From NCBI RefSeq assembly GCF_002952215.1, contig NZ_CP022600.1, positions 558,001 to 622,000 on the forward strand: DNA of 64,000 nucleotides, in the 5' to 3' direction. This document shows, one piece after another, positions 52,681 through 60,362 of the stretch (within the stretch, counting starts at the first letter, position 1; each line of letters begins with the position of its first letter). This DNA comes from Porphyrobacter sp. HT-58-2 (GTDB lineage: Bacteria > Pseudomonadota > Alphaproteobacteria > Sphingomonadales > Sphingomonadaceae). The position numbers were made by a program, and so were the translations under genes. The notes beneath the pieces were generated by a model, which was given only the letters and a program-made list of their open reading frames with translations, did not search any database and was not told where the DNA came from.

Positions 52681-52773
52681 GGGCCCTTGCGCCAATGGCA
52701 GCTATCTGCGATTTTCCGCCAGAAGGTGACGTTCAGCAAGCGACCCCATACCCGCCGCTGAAGCATAGCAGGT

Positions 52774-53502
52774 TTATGCCTGTGCGGCCTGATACCTCTC
52801 CTCCACCACCTCCCAATCGAGATTGGCCAGGAATGCATCGACATACTTCGCTGCCGCCGCACCGTAGTCCATGTGAAAGCTGTGCTCATACATATCGAGC
52901 GCGATCAGCGGTGCGCCGGTGGCTGCACCATGCATGTGATCGAAAGCCCAGTAGTTGTGCAGCGACTTGGTGTGGCGGTTGTAGCTGAGGATGCACCAGC
53001 CTGATCCGCCTGCAAGCGACATGGCGGTGCGGCGGAATTCGGCCTGCCAGGCATCGAAGCTGCCAAACCATCCATCGAGCGCCTCGTAGATTGATCCGCC
53101 CGGATTGCCGTTGCCGCCCAGCGCATCGAAGTAATACTCGTGCAGTACCACTGATCCGGTGCGGTGCAGTTCCTCGCGCTCCAGCCCGGCATAGGCCACC
53201 GGGGGAAAGTCGGGATCGGCCATCGCGGCGGCGAGGCGGGTCTCAATGGTGTTGAGCCCGCGCACCGAGCCTTGGTAGTTATTCTCCCAATGCGATGTGA
53301 TCAGCCGCTCCGACATGCCGGTGAGCTTGGCCGGGTTGAACCGCAGCGGCTTGGGGGTGTGCTTGCCGGCAAAGGCAGGGGCGCGGGAAGCCGCTGTGGC
53401 AGGGTTTTGCGCCGAGACTGCGCTTGCTGTTCCTGCCAGAGCGATACCCGTGGCCGATAGCCCGGCCGTGCCGATGGCTTGCCTGCGTGTGATGATGCTC
53501 AT
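52774..53502 (-). CDS. Fe/Mn superoxide dismutase with Tat signal (ChrC-like)
   Basis: 242 aa. A twin-arginine leader (TRRQAIGTAGLSATGIALAG) is followed by a Fe/Mn SOD-like domain: SHWENNYQGSV with the first histidine ligand, VVLHEYYFDALGG, GSGWCILSYN and the DMYEHSFHMDYG block carrying Asp and His ligands. It is 10 bases behind chrA on the same strand. Known chr operons (for example of TnOtChr) pair ChrA with a superoxide dismutase called ChrC, which limits radicals formed by chromate reduction; a similar role is inferred. Confidence 0.88.
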   Translation of the reverse strand: MSIITRRQAIGTAGLSATGIALAGTASAVSAQNPATAASRAPAFAGKHTPKPLRFNPAKLTGMSERLITSHWENNYQGSVRGLNTIETRLAAAMADPDFPPVAYAGLEREELHRTGSVVLHEYYFDALGGNGNPGGSIYEALDGWFGSFDAWQAEFRRTAMSLAGGSGWCILSYNRHTKSLHNYWAFDHMHGAATGAPLIALDMYEHSFHMDYGAAAAKYVDAFLANLDWEVVEERYQAAQA

Positions 53503-53512
53503 GCCGTCCTCC

Positions 53513-54847
53513 TCAGATTGCGAAAACCAAAACCATACCGCCCAGCGCGGCGGCCATCAGAACCCGCAGCACCGACCATTTCAGCCCGAACACCAGCGCG
53601 CAGGCGATCGCAGCCAACACGCCAGCGCGCCAATCGAAACTCGCCGGTTCTGGCAAGTATACCCGCAGCGGGCCGAAATTGCGCTGACCGACCTCGCCGA
53701 ACAGGACGTGCAGCGCGAACCATGCGGTGAGGTTGGCGATGACGCCCACCACCGCCGCAGTCACTGCAGCCAGCCCGCCTTTCAGTCGCACCGCGTTGCC
53801 CAATCGGTCGATCCACGGCGCAAAGGCGAAGATCCACATGAAGCAGGGTGCAAAGGTCACCCACGTCGTCAGCCCCGCGCCGAGCAATCCCGCAACGAAC
53901 GGCGAGAACGGCTCGGGCGCGCGAAACGCGGCGAGGTAGCCGACGAATTGCGTCACGAGGATCAGCGGGCCCGGCGTGGTCTCAGCGAGGCCCAGCCCGT
54001 CAGCCATCTCGCCGGGTTGCAGCCATCCGAAACCCTGCACCGCCTCCTGCGCCATATATGCCAGCACCGCATAGGCCCCGCCAAATGTCACGATGGCCAG
54101 TTGCGAGAAGAACGCACCGATCTCCCACAACACGTGATCACGACCCAGCGTTACGGCAACCAGCGCCATCGGTGCAGCCCAGACTGCTCCCCACACAGCG
54201 ATCGAAAGGATCGTGGTGCGCCATGGTCGTTGGGGCAAATCGCCAGAGAGTGCAGTGGGTTTCAGCGCCAAGAGGTCAGGGCGCCAAGCCGCAATCGCCA
54301 TACCGATCACGCCTGAACCCAGCACAATAAGTGGGAAAGGCAAATCAAGCAGGAAGAGTCCGATGAACGCGGCCACCGCCAGCGCGCGCTTCAATCCCGT
54401 ATCAAGCGCGCGCCCGGCAATGCGTAACAAGGCCTGCACCACAATCGCCAGCACCGCTGCCTTAACTCCCAGAAACAGCGCCTCGACCCATGCGAGATTG
54501 GCGGCGATGGCATAGAGCACCGACAGGGCCAGAATGATCAGCGAGCCAGGAATGACGAACAACAGCCCCGCAGCGAGCCCGCCGCGCCAGCCATGCAGCC
54601 GCCAGCCGATCCACGTGGCGAGCTGCTGCGCCTCGGGGCCGGGCAGCAAGTGACAGAAATTAAGCGCGTGGAGGAAATCCTCCTCTGCGATCCATTTGCG
54701 CTCATCCACCAGTTCGCGGTGCATTAACGCGATCTGTCCGGCAGGCCCGCCAAAGCTTAGCAGGCCAATGCGCGTAAACACCCGCAGCAGATCGGTGAAG
54801 GTGATAGAAGGAGTAAGAGTCAATGACGCCAAGTGAACATCGCACAA
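53513..54847 (-). CDS. chrA: Chromate transporter, long two-domain type
   Basis: Inner-membrane chromate efflux protein of the CHR family, 444 aa. Two homologous halves: FTRIGLLSFGGPAGQIALMHRELVDERKWI in pieces with LLPGPEAQQLATWIG in the first; FFSQLAIVTFGGAYAVLAYM with ETTPGPLILVTQFVGYLAAF in the second, with about 10-12 membrane segments. The start is probably TTG 54847 (AAGGTG upstream); no ATG is available near the N-terminus. The gene lacks a chrB regulator nearby. Confidence 0.92.
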   Translation of the reverse strand: MCDVHLASLTLTPSITFTDLLRVFTRIGLLSFGGPAGQIALMHRELVDERKWIAEEDFLHALNFCHLLPGPEAQQLATWIGWRLHGWRGGLAAGLLFVIPGSLIILALSVLYAIAANLAWVEALFLGVKAAVLAIVVQALLRIAGRALDTGLKRALAVAAFIGLFLLDLPFPLIVLGSGVIGMAIAAWRPDLLALKPTALSGDLPQRPWRTTILSIAVWGAVWAAPMALVAVTLGRDHVLWEIGAFFSQLAIVTFGGAYAVLAYMAQEAVQGFGWLQPGEMADGLGLAETTPGPLILVTQFVGYLAAFRAPEPFSPFVAGLLGAGLTTWVTFAPCFMWIFAFAPWIDRLGNAVRLKGGLAAVTAAVVGVIANLTAWFALHVLFGEVGQRNFGPLRVYLPEPASFDWRAGVLAAIACALVFGLKWSVLRVLMAAALGGMVLVFAI

Positions 54848-54851
54848 TGCA

Positions 54852-54871
54852 CCTTGCCAAAAACGGCAAGG
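54852..54871 (-). promoter_or_regulatory. Hairpin covering the chrA ribosome binding site
   Basis: CCTTGCC and GGCAAGG around a 6-base loop (GTTTTT on the minus strand). The 3' arm holds AAGG, the presumed ribosome binding site, 4-6 bases before the chrA start, so folding would mask it. Confidence 0.5.
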
Positions 54872-55120
54872 TTACGAGGCAACGCTTGGGCTTTCTCTGC
54901 CTGATCGGGAGGTTGCTTCATCCCGTCGGAAGGGGTTTAGAATGCGGAGCAAGCCTCGGCAAGGCCGAAACAGAAATTCCGTAATCCACCCACTTGCGGT
55001 CATTCCCATCCCCAGCACCTTTCCCCAAAAGCGGTCATCGGATAGGCTCCGTCCCGGGGTCGCCGCGCATAATTGATCGCGATCAAGGAAAGCGCTGCCA
55101 GCCGGGAGGATAAAGCCAGC

Positions 55121-55504
55121 ATGACCAACCGCCTCACCCTCCTCGCCCCGCTCGCCCTGCTGGCGCTGGCTGCCTGCCAGACGCCCGGAACCGACAACCC
55201 GCCGCCGATGGTGGGCAAGTCCACCTCGCCCTCGCCCGACACCCGCGCCCCGGCCTTTGTCGAGGCGGCCTGCGGAGGGTGCCATGCGGTCGAGCCGCCG
55301 TTCCTCTCGCCCAATCCGCAATCGCCCAGTTTTGCCGCGATCGCCAACCGGCGCGGGCTGTCGGAGAAGTCGCTCGCCGACTGGCTGGCCGAGGCGCACA
55401 ACTATCCCGAGGACATGGACTTCACCCTCACCCGCGCCCAGATCGACCAAATCGCGCGCTACATAGTGACGCTGCGCAAGGCAGGCTACGTCCCGGACGA
55501 ATGA
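55121..55504 (+). CDS. Small c-type cytochrome lipoprotein
   Basis: 127 aa from ATG 55121. A lipobox (LALAACQT) sets an outer or inner membrane lipid anchor; the haem site is CGGCH near residues 51-55 with a later methionine (PEDMDF) as axial ligand candidate. The fold ends in ARYIVTLRKAGY, typical of a single cytochrome c domain. Electron partner unknown. Divergent from chrA, 273 bases away. Confidence 0.85.
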   Translation: MTNRLTLLAPLALLALAACQTPGTDNPPPMVGKSTSPSPDTRAPAFVEAACGGCHAVEPPFLSPNPQSPSFAAIANRRGLSEKSLADWLAEAHNYPEDMDFTLTRAQIDQIARYIVTLRKAGYVPDE

Positions 55505-55567
55505 TACCAGCGCGCCAAGATGCTGGCGCATCACGCGCTGGCCATGCGCAAGCGCCGCACGGGCTTA

Positions 55568-55604
55568 ACCAATGTGCGATGAGGCAAACTCATCGCGCAT
55601 TGGT
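55568..55604. repeat. 16-bp-stem hairpin
   Basis: ACCAATGTGCGATGAG (55568-55583) and CTCATCGCGCATTGGT (55589-55604) pair fully with one G-U around GCAAA. It is not followed by a T-run. Could be a REP-like element, an attenuator or part of a small RNA. Confidence 0.75.
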
Positions 55605-55662
55605 GTGATCTTTCCTACAGGCGGGGCGGCGGGGTAATCTCGCCGTCGCTCTTTGCCATCGT

Positions 55663-55693
55663 CAGCCAGCAGCATCAGCCAGCAGCATCAGCC
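55663..55693. repeat. 13-bp tandem repeat, 2.4 copies
   Basis: CAGCCAGCAGCAT is repeated twice and then partly (CAGCC). Recent slippage is likely. Confidence 0.75.
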
Positions 55694-55826
55694 GGGCGCA
55701 CAGCACCGGGCGGGCAAACAAGGCCCCTCTCCCCTGTCCGTCAAGCGCGGGATGATCGCCTCAAACCATTGAGGAACAAGAATAATCGGGGAAGGGCCTT
55801 ACTTGACAGGGTGTCAAGTTTGTCAA

Positions 55827-56828
55827 CTAGAGCCGCTCTGCCATCAGCGCCTGCATGTCGGCTTCCGGACGCGGGCCATACTGCGCGATCACTTCCGAGG
55901 CGCAGATTGCCCCGCGCTTGAGGCACCGGGTCAGCGGCTCGCCCTTGGCATAGCCCGACAGGAATCCGGCGGCGAACTGGTCGCCCGCGCCGGTCGTGTC
56001 GATCACCTTGATCACCGGCACGGCGGCAACCTCGGCGCGCTCGCCATGGGCAATCGCGACCGCGCCTTTCTCCGAGCGGGTGGCGACCAGCACCGGCACC
56101 TTGCCTGCCACGCTCGCAAGACCGGCTTCAAAGTCGTCCTCGCCCGTCAGCGTCGCCAGCTCGCTTTCGTTGACGAACAGGATGTCGATCACGCCGTCAT
56201 CGATCATGGCGCGGAAATCGTCGCCGTGGCGGTCGATCACGAAGCTTTCGGACGCGGTGAAGGCGATCTTGCGACCGGCATTGCGGGCCACCTCGATCGC
56301 GCGGCGCATCGCCCGGCGGGGCTCTTCCGGGTCCCACAGATAGCCTTCGAGATAGAGGATCGCGCCGCTGGCGATCAGCTCCTCGTCCAGCGCTGCGGCG
56401 GGCAGGAACTGGCCCGCGCCAAGGAAGGTGTTCATGGTGCGCTCGCCATCGGGCGTCACGAAGATCAGCACGCGGCCCGTCGCCGGTTCGCCCGAACGCG
56501 CCGGGGTGTCGAAATCGATGCCCGTCGCGCGCATGTCGTGGCGGAACACCTTGCCGAGCTGATCATCGGCGACCTGCCCGATGAAGGCGCATTGCAGGCC
56601 GAGCGTGGCGAGCCCGGCGAGCGTGTTGGCCGCCGATCCGCCCGAAATTTCGCGTGCGGGCGGCATGGCTTCGTAGAGTTCGTCGGCGCGTGCTTCGTCG
56701 ATCAGGGTCATTCCCCCGCGATTGAGCTCAAGCTCCTCGATCAGGTCTTCCTCGCAGGAAGCGATCACGTCGACCACGGCATTGCCGATGGCGATCACGT
56801 CATAGCGGGGCGGGGTGATGTCGGGCAC
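55827..56828 (-). CDS. PfkB family carbohydrate/nucleoside kinase, probably adenosine kinase
   Basis: 333 aa ribokinase-fold enzyme. PfkB signatures: GNAVVDVIAS near residue 15, SGGSAANTLAGLATLG near 62-77, TGRVLIFVTPDGERTMNT and the C-terminal DTTGAGDQFAAGFLSGY with the catalytic aspartate. Alphaproteobacterial members with this sequence pattern are annotated adenosine kinase (adenosine to AMP); fructokinase-type activity is not excluded. Monocistronic, divergent from the EI24 gene. Confidence 0.88.
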   Translation of the reverse strand: MPDITPPRYDVIAIGNAVVDVIASCEEDLIEELELNRGGMTLIDEARADELYEAMPPAREISGGSAANTLAGLATLGLQCAFIGQVADDQLGKVFRHDMRATGIDFDTPARSGEPATGRVLIFVTPDGERTMNTFLGAGQFLPAAALDEELIASGAILYLEGYLWDPEEPRRAMRRAIEVARNAGRKIAFTASESFVIDRHGDDFRAMIDDGVIDILFVNESELATLTGEDDFEAGLASVAGKVPVLVATRSEKGAVAIAHGERAEVAAVPVIKVIDTTGAGDQFAAGFLSGYAKGEPLTRCLKRGAICASEVIAQYGPRPEADMQALMAERL

Positions 56829-56956
56829 GGGCGTTTCCTTGCGAAATGGTGGTCGGCAGCGCGCCTAGCCGCCTTCGCGCCGCCCGCCAAGCCATCTGTG
56901 TGCGGTGCGGCACCATCGCGTTGACTTCGCGCGGGCGGCGCAGCATCGCGGGAACC

Positions 56957-57649
56957 ATGTCCGCCGTTCCCGCCGCCCTTGCCAAAGCCGCCGGTCAGCT
57001 CGCCGATCCTGCCGTGGTGCGGGTGATGGTCAAGAGCCTGGCCGTGACGCTGGCGCTGTTCGCGCTGGCTGGCGCTGGGCTCTATCTTGCCCTGGCCGAG
57101 GTGAGCGCGCGGTTCGGACTGGACGAGGCTTGGGCCGGCCTTGCCGCCGTGGTGCTGGTGCCGCTGGCGATATGGCTGCTGTTCCGGATCGTCGCGGTGG
57201 CGGTCCTGCAGTTCTTCGCCGACGAGGTGGTGGCGGCGGTCGAGGCGCGCCACTATCCGGCGCTGGGGACCGAGGCGCGGGCCTTGCCCTTCCGGCGCGA
57301 TCTGGCCAATGCCGTGCGCGGGCTGATGCGGGCGCTGGGTTACAACCTGCTGGCCCTGCCGGTGGCGGGAGTGCTGATGTTCACCGCGATTGGCCCGGCG
57401 CTGGTGTTTCTGGCCGTCAATGCGGTGCTGCTGGGGCGCGAGTTGACCGACATGGCGTGGTTGCGGCACGCGCCGCCTGACGATCCGATCAGCCCTGTTC
57501 CTGCGGTGGAGCGGCTGTTGCTGGGGGCGGCGATTGCCGGGGTGATGGCGGTGCCGCTGGTCAATCTCGTCGCCCCGGTGCTGGGGGCCGCAGCAGGAGC
57601 GCATCTGGTGCTGAGACGGCTTGAACAGACAAGCGGAGCGCAGCGATGA
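56957..57649 (+). CDS. EI24 domain membrane protein (CysZ-like)
   Basis: 230 aa from ATG 56957. Four or more hydrophobic helices (residues about 25-45, 60-85, 120-150, 175-205) and the EI24/CysZ-type NLLALPVAGVLMFTAIGPALVFLAVNA segment. CysZ members transport sulfate; no cys genes are nearby, so the substrate is open. The stop overlaps the next ATG by 4 bases. Confidence 0.8.
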   Translation: MSAVPAALAKAAGQLADPAVVRVMVKSLAVTLALFALAGAGLYLALAEVSARFGLDEAWAGLAAVVLVPLAIWLLFRIVAVAVLQFFADEVVAAVEARHYPALGTEARALPFRRDLANAVRGLMRALGYNLLALPVAGVLMFTAIGPALVFLAVNAVLLGRELTDMAWLRHAPPDDPISPVPAVERLLLGAAIAGVMAVPLVNLVAPVLGAAAGAHLVLRRLEQTSGAQR

Positions 57650-58041
57650 TACGGGCGGTAGCGGCACTCCTGGCAGTCGGTCTGCTACTCGGTGGCTGTG
57701 CGGGCGGCGGCAAGCCCTCTCCGGCGCGCGGCTCGGGCGGTATCCCACCGCGCAGCACTATCGTGGTGGTGCCGCAGGTGATGGCGGCGCAGGGGCTTGA
57801 AGGCGTGATCGGATCCTCCGCCAGTGGCCTCACCCGGCGGCTTGGCGTGCCGCGCATCGATCTGGTCGAGGGCGATGCCCGCAAGCTGCAATTCGCTGGT
57901 GCTGCCTGTGTGCTCGACATCTTCCTGTATCCTCCCGGTGCAGGGGCCGAGCCGACCGCCGCCCATGTCGAAGCGCGGCTGCGTCAGGGTGGGGCGCCTG
58001 TCGATGCAGGTGCCTGCATTCGCGAAATCGAGGGTCGGTAA
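57646..58041 (+). CDS. Hypothetical lipoprotein
   Basis: 131 aa. A lipobox (LLGGCAGG) ends the signal peptide near residue 18, followed by a Gly/Ser/Pro-rich linker and a small domain (GLEGVIGSSASGLTRRLGVPRIDLVEGDARKLQFAGAACVLD in pieces). No family recognised. Coupled to the EI24 gene by ATGA overlap. Confidence 0.7.
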   Translation: MIRAVAALLAVGLLLGGCAGGGKPSPARGSGGIPPRSTIVVVPQVMAAQGLEGVIGSSASGLTRRLGVPRIDLVEGDARKLQFAGAACVLDIFLYPPGAGAEPTAAHVEARLRQGGAPVDAGACIREIEGR

Positions 58042-58100
58042 CCCGGTCTTAAGCCTATCCGTGTCATGACTAGACAGAATATTCAGGGGATTGCTGCGTC

Positions 58101-59045
58101 ATGACCACCCAATTCATCGCCGTTGCAACGGCTGCTGCCGCCGATGGCCGGATCACCGCCGAAGAGCTGCTGGCTCTGCGCCGAGAAGGCTGGGGCGACG
58201 GCATCATTACCCGCGCCGAGGCCGAGGCGCTGTTCGCGCTCAACAATTCTCTTGTCGAACGCAGCCCCGAATGGTGCGATTTCTTCGTCGAGGCGATTGG
58301 CGAATTCGTGCTCAATGGCACCCCTCCGCGTCTGCAATGTTCGCTCGACGAAGCCGAGTGGCTGATCGCCCAGATCGACCATGACGGCGTCGTCGAAAGC
58401 ATGGTCGAGCTGGAAACGATGGTGCGGATCATCGAGCGCGCCGAGAACACTCCCGTCCGCCTCAAGAACTACGTTCTGGAACAGGTCGAACGCGAAGTGC
58501 TGACCGGCACCGGCCCGACCCGCTGCGGTGGTGAACTTTCGGCGACCCATATCAGCGCCGCAGAATGCCGGATCATCCGCCGCGTGATTTTTGCCAGCGG
58601 CGGTCATGGCCCGGCGGCAGTGACGCGCTACGACGCCGAAATGCTGTTCCGTCTCAAGGACGAGACTCTCGCAGAAGAAAACGCGCCCGAGTGGGATGAT
58701 CTGTTCATCGACGGCATCGCCAACTACCTCAAGGGCTTCACGCTCCAGAACGCGCAGGTCAGCCACGAGCGCAAGCTGGAGCTTGAGGCCTTCGTCGCCG
58801 ACAACAAGGCCAGCGTCGGGCGCTTCATGGGCCGCGTGGTGCGCGAGGTGCCGCAGGTGGGTAACCACTTCGGCAAGGTGTTCGGCAAGAAGTCCGCGTC
58901 TGGGCCGGATTATGCCGCGCTGGCTGCCGAGGGCGAGAAAATCACCGACCATGAGAGCGAATGGCTCGAAGCGATGATCGCTGCCGATGGCGAAGTTGAC
59001 GAGCTGGAAAGTCGCCTGATCGCGCGGTTGGCGTCCGGGGACTGA
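58101..59045 (+). CDS. Hypothetical protein with internal repeats (TerB-like?)
   Basis: 314 aa, soluble and acidic, without signal peptide. Repeating units share the order D/E-x-E-A-x-x-L/x-F-x-L, then a PEW-D-FF/LF-x-x-AI/GI segment: ITRAEAEALFALNN...PEWCDFFVEAIGEF near residues 35-70 and VTRYDAEMLFRLKD...PEWDDLFIDGIANY near 175-213. A third, shorter copy ends the protein (ESEWLEAMIAADGEVDELESRL). The pattern resembles the helical TerB/DjlA tandem folds, but this is a guess. Confidence 0.6.
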   Translation: MTTQFIAVATAAAADGRITAEELLALRREGWGDGIITRAEAEALFALNNSLVERSPEWCDFFVEAIGEFVLNGTPPRLQCSLDEAEWLIAQIDHDGVVESMVELETMVRIIERAENTPVRLKNYVLEQVEREVLTGTGPTRCGGELSATHISAAECRIIRRVIFASGGHGPAAVTRYDAEMLFRLKDETLAEENAPEWDDLFIDGIANYLKGFTLQNAQVSHERKLELEAFVADNKASVGRFMGRVVREVPQVGNHFGKVFGKKSASGPDYAALAAEGEKITDHESEWLEAMIAADGEVDELESRLIARLASGD

Positions 59046-59051
59046 GAGGCC

Positions 59052-59522
59052 TCAACCCTTCAGCGCGGCGAACCCGGTGCGGGCCAGCTTGCGCCAACGG
59101 CGTTGGCGATGGGCGTAGAATAGCCGCGCGAAACCGGCAATCAGCGGGGTGAGCGGTCCTGCCTCGATGGTGACACGATCAGTATAGGTGGTGGTGCTGT
59201 TTACGCCGGGAGAAATCTCGATCCAGTGGTCCCAGCGGCTGATCAGCGGGCCATAGCCATTGTCCCGGACGAAACGGGTGTCACCCTGCGGCTCAGGCGC
59301 GCTTATGACCACTGCCTGCCAGCCGATCGGAAGCACCCCGAACAGCCACATCCAAGCGCGATACTCGCCCGGTTCCCAGACCGCGGGGAAGGCCTTGCCG
59401 CCCTTGGGCGTGAAGCGGATCAGCGGCGCGGCGATGTGCTGCAGCAGGGCCGATGTCTTGACCTTTGCCCAGGCTTCATCAGGTGTGCAGGAGAGCGAAG
59501 TGGTCAGAACGACCTGTGCCAC
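59052..59522 (-). CDS. SRPBCC family (START-like) protein
   Basis: 156 aa; the likely start is GTG 59522, 4 bases past the sufA-like stop, since the upstream frame lies inside that gene. The helix-grip fold is seen in VVLTTSLSCTPDEAWAKVKTSA, GPLISRWDHWIEISPG and TTTYTDRVTIEAGPLTPLIAGF. Binds a hydrophobic ligand in related proteins. Last gene of the suf operon; its role there is unknown. Confidence 0.75.
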   Translation of the reverse strand: MAQVVLTTSLSCTPDEAWAKVKTSALLQHIAAPLIRFTPKGGKAFPAVWEPGEYRAWMWLFGVLPIGWQAVVISAPEPQGDTRFVRDNGYGPLISRWDHWIEISPGVNSTTTYTDRVTIEAGPLTPLIAGFARLFYAHRQRRWRKLARTGFAALKG

Positions 59523-59526
59523 GCGC

Positions 59527-59892
59527 TCAGACCATGAAACTTTCGCCGCAGCCGCAAGCGCCCTTGGCATTGGGGTTCTCGAACACGAAACCGGCGGTGA
59601 AATCGTCCTCTACCCAATCCATCACCGACCCGATCAGATAGAGCACGCTCGCGCCGTCGATGTAGAACACGCCGCCGGGGGTCACGATCTTCTCGTCGAA
59701 CTTCGCTTCGGTAGTGACGTAGTCGACCGAATAGGCGAGGCCCGAACAGCCCCGGCGCGGGGTCGACAGCTTGACGCCGATCGCATCGGCGGGGGCCTTG
59801 GCCATCAGTTCCGCGATGCGCGCTTCCGCGGCGGCTGTCAGGGTGACGGCGGCCTTTGGCGCGGGGCGGGTGGCGGTCGTGGTCTCGGTCAT
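59527..59892 (-). CDS. Iron-sulfur cluster carrier, SufA/ErpA type
   Basis: 121 aa A-type scaffold/carrier. The three conserved cysteines are in RRGCSGLAY and ACGCGESF. ATG 59892 shares one base with the stop of the sufT-like gene (TGATG). Position in the suf operon supports delivery of clusters made by SufBCD. Confidence 0.93.
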   Translation of the reverse strand: MTETTTATRPAPKAAVTLTAAAEARIAELMAKAPADAIGVKLSTPRRGCSGLAYSVDYVTTEAKFDEKIVTPGGVFYIDGASVLYLIGSVMDWVEDDFTAGFVFENPNAKGACGCGESFMV

Positions 59893-60361
59893 CACAGCAT
59901 TCCCAACTCGAGCCGCGCTTCATCGGACATCTTGTGCGGCCCCCATGGCGGGTCCCATACCAGAACAACCTCGGCATCGCGAATCCCCGGCACCGAAGTG
60001 ACGCGCAGCTCGACTTCGCCCGGCATGGTCTCGGCCACCGGACAATGCGGGGTGGTGAGAGTCATGGTGACGGTGGCATCGGCATTGTCATCCACCTCGA
60101 CCCCGTAGATCAGGCCGAGATCGTAGATGTTGACCGGGATTTCCGGGTCATAGATCTCGCGCAGCGCCTCGATCACCGCGGCCTGCAAGTCGCTGCCGTC
60201 CCCGCCAACAGCATCGGACGCGGGTTTGGCGGCGAGGAAGCCGTCGAGATAATCGCGGGTGCGCCCTTGGTCCTGGGGCGCATCGGTGTCCACGGCGTCC
60301 TCGACGCGGGCGCGGGGGGCGGGGGCTTGCTGGCGGCTGTATCGGCTGAGCTGTCCATCAT
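59892..60361 (-). CDS. SufT/MIP18 family (DUF59) protein with apparent N-terminal frameshift
   Basis: Iron-sulfur maturation factor of the DUF59 family: LREIYDPEIPVNIYDLGLIYGVEV, then TLTTPHCPVAETMPGEV. The natural start is ATG 60361 (MMDSSADTAASKPPP), one base after the sufS stop, but that frame ends early. Restoring one C to the six-C run (plus-strand G6 at 60314-60319) joins it to VEDAVDTDAPQDQG and the DUF59 domain. As given, only an internal GTG at 60293 can start the domain (133 aa). Indel, slippage site or sequence error. Confidence 0.75.
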
Positions 60362-60362
60362 C

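Larger units (their letters stand above)
50037..52738 (+). mobile_element. IS66 family insertion sequence, probably inactive
   Basis: Three consecutive genes typical of IS66: a small HTH protein, TnpB and the large transposase TnpC. The left end is set at GTAAGCGTCC (50037), since IS66 ends begin GTAA. No good inverted copy was found on the right; a poor match (about 8 of 14 bases) lies at 52724-52737, so the right border is uncertain. No 8-base target duplication could be seen. The transposase has a nonsense codon. Confidence 0.85.
55505..55826. other. Gene-free stretch with hairpin and tandem repeats
   Basis: No gene. It contains the long hairpin at 55568-55604 and the 13-bp tandem repeat at 55663-55693. 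Confidence 0.7.

Noticed and set aside
52724..52737. Possible right inverted repeat of the IS66 element
   Set aside because: Only about 8 of 14 bases match the left end and no target duplication is seen; used only as an uncertain border.
55663..55693. Tandem repeat as iteron origin
   Set aside because: Two copies only, no AT-rich region or replication gene nearby.
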